A stretch of DNA of 64,000 nt from assembly GCF_025699485.1 (NCBI RefSeq), contig NZ_JANUXN010000005.1, forward strand, positions 1 through 64,000. The letters are read 5' to 3'. The DNA is from Thauera carbonicopians. Its GTDB lineage: Bacteria; Pseudomonadota; Gammaproteobacteria; Burkholderiales; Rhodocyclaceae. The translations under genes and the position numbers were made by a program. Positions 54,877 through 64,000 of the stretch are shown here, in pieces (the first letter of the stretch is position 1; every line of letters begins with the position of its first letter). The notes below the pieces were generated by a model. The model did not search any database and was not told the origin of the DNA. It saw only the letters and a list, made by a program, of their open reading frames with translations.

Positions 54877-55881
54877 TCATTCTTCAGAGCCCCATGCTTT
54901 GGCTCGATTGAAAACGCTGTTGAGAGCCTCCCCTGGTTGGTCAGGCCCATCAGTCCTGTTCATTTTCTCCAGGCTCACGCCATCGAGCCCAAATTTCACA
55001 CCCAGATCGAAAAGACCGTTCACAGTTCCAAGTGCTGTGCCCCCAGTAAAGATGCTCGTCGGACTGCTGGCATTTTCGGCGCTCTGCTTATAGGCGTCGT
55101 AAACTTCACCTCCTTTCTTGGCGACTTTTTCCTGTGCCTTTGCGGTTTCCCTCGCAACGGTGTTTTCAGTGTTTGCCGCAATAACTTGTATTTCCTTCGA
55201 GCTTCTATCGACTGGCGCAGCATTAGGATTTCCCGGAATGCCTGCATCGTTCTGGGCATGTTTCCCAAGTACCTGAACTTTCGCATTGGTCGCGGTGACA
55301 TCCTCAGGCGTTTGGGATTGTACAGTGCCCTTCACTGCTTTCTGCTCCGCAGTAATGGGCTGAACGCCACTTCCCCCGAGGAACTTCTCCGCCATGTCTT
55401 GCGCAGCACCTTGCGAGAAGGCCTGCAGGGCTGCAGCTTGCTCAGGGGTTGACATTCGAGCCAGTGCCTCAGTTGCCGCAGAGCCGTATTTCTCAAGATA
55501 CATCGCACCAAGGCTGGCGTCGACGCCGCTACCGTTCGACTTCATCTCGCGGTTGACTTCGTCATATGCTTGGGCTCGTTTGAACGACGTGCTCGCTTGC
55601 TCTTCAGCACGCATAGTATCGTTTAGCTGGGCACCAAAAGTTCTCGACGCCTTGTCTCCGCTCGAGCTGTCCCAATGACTGCCACCATCGCGAACTGCTT
55701 GAACCGTTCGGTTGTAGCCTTCCTGGAAGCCCGTGTCACTCTGGATGGACTGCGCCGCTTTCATCGTCCTGTTGACTTCATCGCTAGACATGCCATTTGC
55801 CTGCAGTGAGCCATGAACCTTAGCAGCAAAAATACCGATGTCCCCCCCCCGCCGAAGCGGTAGCCTGCATTCCCATCGCAA
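54877..55881 (-). pseudogene. traG: TraG-like conjugation protein, C-terminal fragment
   Basis: A 334-codon frame encoding the soluble, Ala/Ser/Gln-rich C-terminal part of a TraG-type protein (VNRTMKAAQSIQSDTGFQEG; FKRAQAYDEVNREMKSNGSG; LGAMYLEKYGSAATEALARM). In F-type systems this part of TraG acts in mating-pair stabilisation and exclusion. The first codons (RLPLRRGG) are an artefact of the frame; true homology begins at DIGIFAAKVHG after a run of nine C/G at 55842-55850. One base fewer in that run would join this frame to the N-terminal fragment. Confidence 0.7.
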
Positions 55882-56974
55882 TCTGTGTGGCAGTCTTGGC
55901 GTTCACACTATGATCTTTGGCGTATTGCTCGCCGATCTTGGTCATGTTGTTTGTGCCAAAGGAGATATCGGACGTGATGCGGCCGGCTTCACTGCCACGG
56001 AAGCCCTCGCTGCCCTGATTGTGCGTTTCATACCCCCTGGCCGTAGAGCCGATACTTTGCAACCCCTGCGCAAAGGTGAGAGCCTGGTCTGTCGCCATCG
56101 AATAGGATCGGGAGGCCTGTTCCGCAGAACTACGCTCGACTGCGCTCTTGAGCATCCCTCCAACCTTGCCTAGATTGGTGCCGAAGCCAGAACCATCGAA
56201 AGAGCTCGCACCGCCGGTATCCCAGCGATGCGTACCCAAGCCTCTCCCCAAGGAAAACGCCCCCGAGTTGTGCGCGATGTTGGTGTCGGCCTTGCCTGCG
56301 GCCATCATGTTCGCCGTGTGCGTGCCCCAGCTCGTGCTGCCCATCGAGGTGTTGCCCTGGCCCACGGAGTCGCCGGCACGGGACGCCGCGGACTGCGCCG
56401 GGCCCATGACGCTGGAGACAACGCCACTCATGGCGACCTCTCCGCCTTTCACCAGCGCGAGCGCCATGACGGGAACGGCGATCGAGAGCAGGCCAGCGAC
56501 GGCCTGATCGGACAGTACGGTGGACGCTAGCGTGGCGGCCGTCCCCAGCGTCTGACCCCCGATGCCGGCCAACGCGGCGGCGGAACTCTTGGCTGCGGCC
56601 ATTGTTGCGATGTAGTTCACCACGGCGTAGAGCGGCGCCCACAAGTTAACCCACAGTAGCGTGATGACGTAAGACTTCAGGACCAAGCCGCCCTTGGTGC
56701 CGGCTGCGATCAGCAGCATCATCAAGATGGGGAAGACGGCAAGGACAACCAGGTGGATGACGTTGCGAATCTTGGGCAGTGCTCCCTCGGCGACCTTGGC
56801 CATGACCAGGTAACTGCTGTTGCTGGAGGCTGCCGCCATGGATTCAGCGGTGGCGATTTGAACCGCGGAAGGGTCGTTCAACAACTGCGGGATGGTCTTG
56901 GAGGTGTCCCGCATCAGGTTGATCATCATGTTCTGCCGAATCCCTTCAGCGGCGCTGCGAGAGGCGAGAAGCAT
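55820..56974 (-). pseudogene. traG: TraG-like conjugation protein, membrane-domain fragment, 5' truncated
   Basis: A 384-codon frame with the membrane-domain features of TraG/TrbL-like proteins: RQNMMINLMRDTSKTIPQLL, then hydrophobic helices (HLVVLAVFPILMMLLIAAG; KSYVITLLWVNLWAPLYAVV; VAGLLSIAVPVMALALVKGG) and the Gly/Ser-rich part (NTSMGSTSWGTHTANMMAAG). The frame is open upstream to 57124, where a stop appears, and the normal N-terminal several hundred residues are missing. It runs into a stop after the nine-G homopolymer (ASAGGGHRYFCC). No other transfer genes remain in the window. Confidence 0.7.
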
Positions 56975-57219
56975 GAGGCCTTCGGCGGCTTCGATCTGAC
57001 CGGCAATAAGGGTGTCGGCTGTAGTCGCAGGCCTGCCGGGGTTCAGAAGTTGGGCGAGGTGGTGCGACTGTTTATCACTGATGGCAGCGGTGAGGTGGCC
57101 GTTGAGGGAGTCCTGACGTTCAGTTCATGACAGACTGCGGTGCATTCGTGTCTGGACCAGCCTGAAGCGAAACAGCTTGACCGAAAAAGTTCAGGGAACT
57201 AAAATCCGCCCCAATATGG

Positions 57220-57254
57220 CCGACGCCTCTGCACTCTGTGTACGCGTCGGTTTT
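57220..57254 (+). terminator. Terminator-like hairpin between traG remnant and abi gene
   Basis: CCGACGC (57220-57226) pairs with GCGTCGG (57244-57250), followed by TTTTCATTT. It reads as a plus-strand terminator although no plus-strand gene precedes it, which suggests left-over element DNA. Confidence 0.4.
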
Positions 57255-57264
57255 CATTTCTATG

Positions 57265-58227
57265 TCACTGTGGCCATAGCACCCATTTTTCCCATCCGGA
57301 AAAGGCCCCAAACTCCGCGAGGGAAATCTGCTGGTTGGCCATCGCCGGGAACTCGTTTTCCAGCAAATCCTTAAAGCGCTGTCCCCAGCAAGAGTTCGGG
57401 CAGATCACCTCCAACAATTTCTGCATCAGGCAGAAATAAACGAACGGGCGTGCACTGTTGAGTTGGGTTGGCCAGCCTAAAGGAAGCGGCGAGTAATCCA
57501 GCACGTTGATGTTCCATAGGCGGCTGTGGTGCGCAGACACGTTGCGGATGAAGTTCAGGCTACGCAGCCACTGTGCGAACGCCTTGCCGCTCGGTGCACC
57601 ATACATTGCCGCAATTTTCTGCTGGTCTACGTACTGCATGCCGGCGAAGAGCTTGGACAACAGGCCAAAATCCCATACCTCGATAGCGGCCCAGATGGGC
57701 AAGGTGCCATACTGTTGTATGTGATGCAGTACGAAAGGCTCCTTACGGGCCCGGTGCAGCAGAGCCCGGTATTTGGCAAGCCAGACTTGGTGCTGGGTCT
57801 TGCCAGCGTCAGGGCCCTTGGTGAGCGGTTTCTTGCTGAAGTTACCGTGCAGACAGGCTGGGTTTTCGTGGGCCCGCGGATCGCGTTGCCCTAACAGATG
57901 TGCTACATCCACCCTCACCGCCATTTCGATGCGCTCCAGCGCATCCAGAGCGAGCAGGCGCAGCTTCTTGTCGAACACATAGAGCCGTACCACATCTTCG
58001 AAGCGGCTGTTGGGTACGAATGTGTCCTGCCGAACAGCTTTGCCTTGTGCTGCTGATGCGACCAGGTCGACAGCCCGTAGCGGGTACCAGTAGCCACTCA
58101 GGCGGTAGTAGCCCAGACGTTCCAGGTAGTCGAGAGCGGCAGTGGAATTGTCTACCTGTAGACCACGGACCTGCAGTTGCTGAAGCTGGTCAGCAAACGA
58201 GAGCCAAGGTTTGAGTGGTTTGCCCAT
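57265..58227 (-). CDS. Abi-family (AbiD/AbiF, Abi_2) abortive-infection-type protein
   Basis: A 320-residue protein of the Abi_2 family. The N-terminus (KPWLSFADQLQQLQVRGLQV, then YLERLGYYRLSGYWYPLR) is the family signature, and the C-terminal half has RNVSAHHSRLWN, an R-x4-H motif characteristic of HEPN-type RNases. Such proteins stop phage growth by damaging RNA in the infected cell. The start MGKPLKPWLS is chosen by homology; a GTG 15 codons upstream overlaps the gyrB stop. It is on the same strand as gyrB, 41 bp after it, and next to the traG remnant, so it probably came with the mobile DNA. Confidence 0.85.
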   Translation of the reverse strand: MGKPLKPWLSFADQLQQLQVRGLQVDNSTAALDYLERLGYYRLSGYWYPLRAVDLVASAAQGKAVRQDTFVPNSRFEDVVRLYVFDKKLRLLALDALERIEMAVRVDVAHLLGQRDPRAHENPACLHGNFSKKPLTKGPDAGKTQHQVWLAKYRALLHRARKEPFVLHHIQQYGTLPIWAAIEVWDFGLLSKLFAGMQYVDQQKIAAMYGAPSGKAFAQWLRSLNFIRNVSAHHSRLWNINVLDYSPLPLGWPTQLNSARPFVYFCLMQKLLEVICPNSCWGQRFKDLLENEFPAMANQQISLAEFGAFSGWEKWVLWPQ

Positions 58228-58268
58228 GCGCTTGATTCGGGCGTCGTTCTGGTTACTGCCGAGAAATC

Positions 58269-60779
<2,511 letters not shown>

Positions 60780-60816
60780 TCAAAGAACGCTGCTGCTAAG
60801 AAACAAAATTGCCACA

Positions 60817-60939
60817 GTGGAGCGTGAAGAAACCGTAGCGAGCGGGTCGACGTCGGCGCGAGAAGCGCAGCCATACTGCCGTATGGCGAGCATCACAGCG
60901 GCGACGTCGGACCGCGCAACAGGTTTATTCGCGCTCCAC
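60817..60939. repeat. Long imperfect palindrome in the dnaN-gyrB gap
   Basis: The outer arms start GTGGAGCGTGAAGAAACC (60817) and end GGTTTATTCGCGCTCCAC (60939). Inside, CGACGTCG pairs with CGACGTCG and GCCATAC-TGCC-GTATGGC closes the centre. Aligning one 60-base half with the reverse complement of the other gives roughly 80% identity with two small gaps. It abuts the dnaN stop codon, so the transcript from dnaN into gyrB can fold into a very long hairpin. There is no T-run after it. Confidence 0.85.
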
Positions 60940-62048
60940 TAGATGCGCATCGGCATCACGACATATTTGAATTTGTCGTTGCCGGGCAGGGTGATCAGGG
61001 CGCTGGAGTTGCCGTCGTTGAAGCGCCAGTCGACCGTCTCGGACGAGAGGTTGTTGAGCACGTCGAGCAGGTAGGTGACGTTGAAGCCGATGTCGAGCTT
61101 GTCGTCGTGGTAGTCGATTTCGAGCTCTTCCATCGCCTCTTCCTGCTCGGCGTTGGTCGACACGATCTTGAGCAGGCCGTCCTCGAGCACCATGCGCACG
61201 CCGCGGAACTTCTCGTTGGTCAGGATCGCGGCGCGCTGCAGCGCGGCCAGCAGCGGCTGGCGGGCGAAGTTGATCAGCTTGGGGTGGGCTTGCGGGATGA
61301 CGCGCTCGTAGTCGGGGAACTTGCCGTCGATGAGCTTGGTGACGAGCTCGATCGGGCCGAAGCGGAACACCGCCTGGTTGCCGGCGAGGACGATTTCCAG
61401 CGGGTCTTCGCTGTCGGCGAGCTGGCGGGCGAGTTCGAGCACGGTCTTGCGCGGCAGGATGGCTTCGGTGCGCTGTTCCACCGGCGCGTCGAGGTCGGCG
61501 GCGGCATAGGCCAGGCGGTGGCCGTCGGTGGCGACCATGCGCAGTTCGCCGCCGTCGGCGATGATGAGCAGGCCGTTGAGGTAGTAGCGGATGTCCTGCT
61601 GCGCCATCGAGTACGACACCTGGGCGAGCAGGCGCTTGAAGCTGCGCTGGCTGATGGTGATGCGCGCGGCGGCTTCGTCCGGCGGCGACAGGCGCGGGTA
61701 GTCGGCAGCGGGCAGGGTCTGCAGCTGGAAGCGGCTGCGGCCGGCCTTGACGGTGAGGCGCTTGTCGTCGAGCGTCAGGTTGATGTCGATGCCGTCGGGC
61801 AGGGCGCGCAGGATGTCCTGCAGCTTGCGTGCGCCGACGGTGATCGAGGCGTCTTCGCCGCCGATGTGGCCGGCGGTGATGGTGCGGATCTGGATCTCGA
61901 TGTCGGTGGCGAGCATCGTGAGCTGGTCGCCGCGCTTCTCGATCAGCACGTTGGACAGGATCGGGAGCGTGTGGCGCTTTTCGACGATGCCGGCAACCGA
62001 CTGCAGCGGGGCCAGGAGCGCATCGCGGGTGGTGGTGAGCAGGAGCAT
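60939..62048 (-). CDS. dnaN: DNA polymerase III beta sliding clamp
   Basis: A 369-residue clamp of three repeated domains. The N-terminus is MLLLTTTRDALLAPLQSVAG, followed by VEKRHTLPILSNVLIEKRGD; the centre has RRYYL-like QDIRYYLNGLLIIADGGELR and ATDGHRLAYA; the end is DKFKYVVMPMRI, the family C-terminus (MPMR) lining the partner-binding pocket. The ATG chosen fits the usual length; the frame is open 73 codons upstream, overlapping dnaA. It follows dnaA by 47 bp. Confidence 0.98.
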   Translation of the reverse strand: MLLLTTTRDALLAPLQSVAGIVEKRHTLPILSNVLIEKRGDQLTMLATDIEIQIRTITAGHIGGEDASITVGARKLQDILRALPDGIDINLTLDDKRLTVKAGRSRFQLQTLPAADYPRLSPPDEAAARITISQRSFKRLLAQVSYSMAQQDIRYYLNGLLIIADGGELRMVATDGHRLAYAAADLDAPVEQRTEAILPRKTVLELARQLADSEDPLEIVLAGNQAVFRFGPIELVTKLIDGKFPDYERVIPQAHPKLINFARQPLLAALQRAAILTNEKFRGVRMVLEDGLLKIVSTNAEQEEAMEELEIDYHDDKLDIGFNVTYLLDVLNNLSSETVDWRFNDGNSSALITLPGNDKFKYVVMPMRI

Positions 62049-62095
62049 GGCGTCAGATCGGGTCGTTGAGTTGATCGGAAGGAAACAGGTTCGGG

Positions 62096-63568
62096 TCAGC
62101 CGCGCAGCACCTGGGTGAGCACGTGGACGTCGTGGTTGAGCTGGTGATCGCCGAGGCGCAGCTCGGTAATGGTACGGCAGGCGTGCAGCACCGTCGTGTG
62201 GTCGCGGCCGCCGAAGGCTTCGCCGATCGCCGGCAGGCTCATCGGCGTCAGCTCCTTGGCCAGCCACATCGCCACCTGGCGCGGCCGGGCGATGACGCGG
62301 GTGCGCTTCTTGGAATGCATGTCGGCGACCTTGATCTTGTAGTAGTCGGCGACGGTCTTCTGGATGTGCTCGATCGAAAGCTGGCGGTTGTGTGCGTGCA
62401 GCAGGTCCTTGAGTGCTTCCTTGGCCACTTCGAGGCCGATCTGGCGGCCGTGGAAGCGGGCGTAGGCGACGACCTTGTTGAGCGCGCCTTCGAGCTCGCG
62501 CACGTTCGAGCGCAGGTTCTTGGCGATCAGGAAGGCGACGTCGTCGTCCACCGCCACCCGCAGCGCCTCGGCCTTCTTCTTCAGGATGGCGACGCGCATT
62601 TCCAGCTCAGGCGGCTCGATCTGCACCGTCAGGCCCCAGTCGAAGCGGGAGATCAGGCGGTCTTCCAGGCCCTGGATGTCCTTGGGATAGGTGTCGCAGG
62701 TGATGACGATCTGCTTGCGCGCTTCGGTCAGGGCGTTGAAGGCGTGGAAGAACTCTTCCTGGGTCCGGTTCTTGTTGTTGAAGAACTGGATGTCGTCGAT
62801 GATCAGCATGTCCAGCGAGCGGTAGTAGCGCTTGAAGGCGTCGAAGCTCTTCTGCTGGTAGGCGCGCACGACGTCGGCGTAGTAGTCCTCGACGTGCACG
62901 TAGCGGATCACCGCGCGCGGGTTGTGCCTGAACACCGCGTTGCCGATGGCGTGCACCAGGTGGGTCTTGCCGAGGCCGACGCCGCCGTAAACGAACAGCG
63001 GGTTGTACGAGGTGCCGGGGTTCTGCGACACCTGCATCGCCGCGGCGCGGGCCAGGTCGTTGGCGCGGCCGGTGACCAGGGTGTCGAAGGTGAAGTCCGG
63101 GTTCAGGCGGGTTTTCTCGTAGGCCAGCTCGAGGCCGGACGATGCAGCCGGCGCAGCGGCGGTGTCCTTGTCGCGGCTGGCGGCGGCCGGTGCGCGCGGG
63201 GCACGGGCGGGCGCGGCTTCCACCGCAGCCGGTGCCGGGCTGGCATCGGTGGCCGGTTCAACCGCGGCGGGACGGGCTGGTGCGGCCGCAGCGGCGGCGG
63301 CCGGGCGGCTGGCGCGCGTGGCGCCGACCGGCGGCAACTGGAGTTCGACCTGCAGCGGGCTGCCGCCGAGCTCCTCGCCCAGTTCGTGGATGCGGCGCAG
63401 GTAGCGCTCGCGCACCCATTGCAGCACGAAGCGGTTGGGCGCAATCAGCTTGAATACGCCGTCCTCGCCGGACTCGGCCCGCAGGGTCTTGATCCAGGTG
63501 TTGAACTGCTGCTGCGGCAACTCCTGTTCAAGGCGCGACAGGCAGAAAGGCCAGAATTCTTCGGTCAC
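62096..63568 (-). CDS. dnaA: Chromosomal replication initiator DnaA
   Basis: A 490-residue initiator. Domain I is at 1-80 ([20 protein letters not shown]), domain II is a long Ala/Pro-rich linker at about 85-150, domain III is AAA+ (Walker [20 protein letters not shown]; Walker [11 protein letters not shown]; sensor-type [14 protein letters not shown]) and domain IV carries the DnaA signature [15 protein letters not shown] that binds DnaA boxes. GTG at 63568 is chosen because family similarity starts at TEEFWPF; the frame is open 28 codons upstream. No strong ribosome site is seen. It is divergent from rpmH across 292 bp. Confidence 0.97.
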   Translation of the reverse strand: MTEEFWPFCLSRLEQELPQQQFNTWIKTLRAESGEDGVFKLIAPNRFVLQWVRERYLRRIHELGEELGGSPLQVELQLPPVGATRASRPAAAAAAAPARPAAVEPATDASPAPAAVEAAPARAPRAPAAASRDKDTAAAPAASSGLELAYEKTRLNPDFTFDTLVTGRANDLARAAAMQVSQNPGTSYNPLFVYGGVGLGKTHLVHAIGNAVFRHNPRAVIRYVHVEDYYADVVRAYQQKSFDAFKRYYRSLDMLIIDDIQFFNNKNRTQEEFFHAFNALTEARKQIVITCDTYPKDIQGLEDRLISRFDWGLTVQIEPPELEMRVAILKKKAEALRVAVDDDVAFLIAKNLRSNVRELEGALNKVVAYARFHGRQIGLEVAKEALKDLLHAHNRQLSIEHIQKTVADYYKIKVADMHSKKRTRVIARPRQVAMWLAKELTPMSLPAIGEAFGGRDHTTVLHACRTITELRLGDHQLNHDVHVLTQVLRG

Positions 63569-63860
63569 GGCGGGTTCGTGGGCGTTCGGTTCGTGTTGTT
63601 TGTAGGCGCTATCTACAGCAAGTCGTGCGGCATGCGCGCTCAGGCGGCGCATCGGCGGGCACGGGCAGGGAGATGCTGCATGGGCGGCTTCTTGGCGGCC
63701 GGACCTTAGGTCGGCGCCTGCCGTTGCCGGCGAAGCTCATGGACCGGCTATTCTAACCCTGCGAGCAGGACTTATCCACAGGCTCGGCCAAAAATTATGA
63801 TTGACAAACATGGGATTATCCATTTAACTCTCGCGTTTGACCTAACATTGGCAGTCGATC
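63569..63860. other. rpmH-dnaA intergenic region, candidate oriC
   Basis: A perfect DnaA box TTATCCACA lies at 63772-63780 and a weaker one (TTATCCATT) at 63816-63824, with an AT-richer stretch AAAAATTATGATTGACAAA between. Position between rpmH and dnaA matches the origin in many betaproteobacteria, but only one strong box is present, so this may be only part of the origin or the dnaA control region. The segment 63569-63770 shows nothing else recognisable. Confidence 0.55.
63801..63829 (+). promoter_or_regulatory. Likely rpmH promoter
   Basis: TTGACA at 63801-63806, a 17-base spacer and TTAACT at 63824-63829. The -35 is perfect and the -10 weak (3 of 6). It lies 31 bases before the rpmH start and overlaps the weaker DnaA box, so DnaA could influence rpmH transcription. 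Confidence 0.5.
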
Positions 63861-63995
63861 ATGAAACGCACCTACCAGCCCTCCGTCGTCCGTCGCAAGC
63901 GCACCCATGGTTTCCTGGTCCGCATGAAGACCCGTGGCGGCCGTGCGGTCATCCGCGCACGTCGTGCCAAGGGCCGTCATCGCCTCGCCGTCTGA
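63861..63995 (+). CDS. rpmH: 50S ribosomal protein L34
   Basis: A 44-residue basic protein beginning [20 protein letters not shown] and ending [11 protein letters not shown], the complete L34 of the large ribosomal subunit. It is divergent from dnaA. The usual next gene, rnpA (RNase P protein), would begin at or just beyond the window edge. Confidence 0.98.
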   Translation: MKRTYQPSVVRRKRTHGFLVRMKTRGGRAVIRARRAKGRHRLAV

Positions 63996-64000
63996 GGTGA

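Overview
The window is GC-rich, densely coded chromosomal DNA from a betaproteobacterium, most likely a Rhodocyclales/Zoogloeaceae-type organism (Thauera/Azoarcus-like). I infer this from the rpmH / dnaA-dnaN-gyrB arrangement, an EarP-type EF-P system, a tandem-duplicated UvrA and the character of the encoded proteins. No rRNA or tRNA gene was recognised. The right edge is the replication-start neighbourhood: rpmH faces right, dnaA-dnaN-gyrB face left, and a perfect DnaA box lies between them.

Layout. 0-5.7 kb: tail of an IS110-type transposase, an MFS transporter with a divergent LysR regulator, and a large MscK-type mechanosensitive channel. 5.7-9.0 kb: an OsmC-YcaO fusion protein and a TerB-like protein, with REP-type palindromes. 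9.2-14.7 kb: a Fec-type iron-uptake operon (ECF sigma, FecR, a beta-lactamase-family hydrolase, STN-type TonB receptor) behind a Fur-box-like site. 14.8-22.8 kb: housekeeping genes htpX, def-fmt, a LysM protein, dprA, smg and topB. 23-32 kb: oxyR divergent from a second TonB receptor, a DegQ/MucD protease, a chemoreceptor with a c-heme motif, cytochrome c', a b561-type cytochrome and an SdiA-regulated-type protein. 32-45 kb: a 1,893-residue tandem UvrA, a CorA-like protein, the earP-efp pair, rsuA, an AtaL-like protein and rdgC; the last three lie between two AT-rich islands that each carry a DnaA box. 45-52.6 kb: nfeD with an SPFH protein, a small periplasmic protein, a solute-binding protein overlapping a diguanylate cyclase, DUF72, an MFS transporter, DUF3016 and an ACP phosphodiesterase-like protein. 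52.6-58.2 kb: an accessory island of visibly different composition: an unknown membrane protein, a TraT-like lipoprotein, a frameshifted secreted-peptide gene, a small membrane protein, a frameshifted and truncated TraG, and an Abi-family protein next to gyrB. 58.3-64 kb: gyrB, dnaN, dnaA, the origin-like region and rpmH.

How it fits together. Most genes are core functions: replication initiation, DNA repair and recombination, translation initiation and elongation, envelope homeostasis. The iron operon reads as a self-contained surface-signalling and uptake unit. The heme MCP, cytochrome c' and cytochrome b561 form a cytochrome-themed neighbourhood that may sense and handle redox or NO stress. 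The island before gyrB is the best candidate for poorly described biology: conjugation-related remnants, a possible exclusion pair and a defence-type gene at one insertion point. Two DNA structures also stand out: a ~123-bp imperfect palindrome directly after the dnaN stop codon, and paired DnaA-box/AT-rich elements on either side of rsuA-rdgC.
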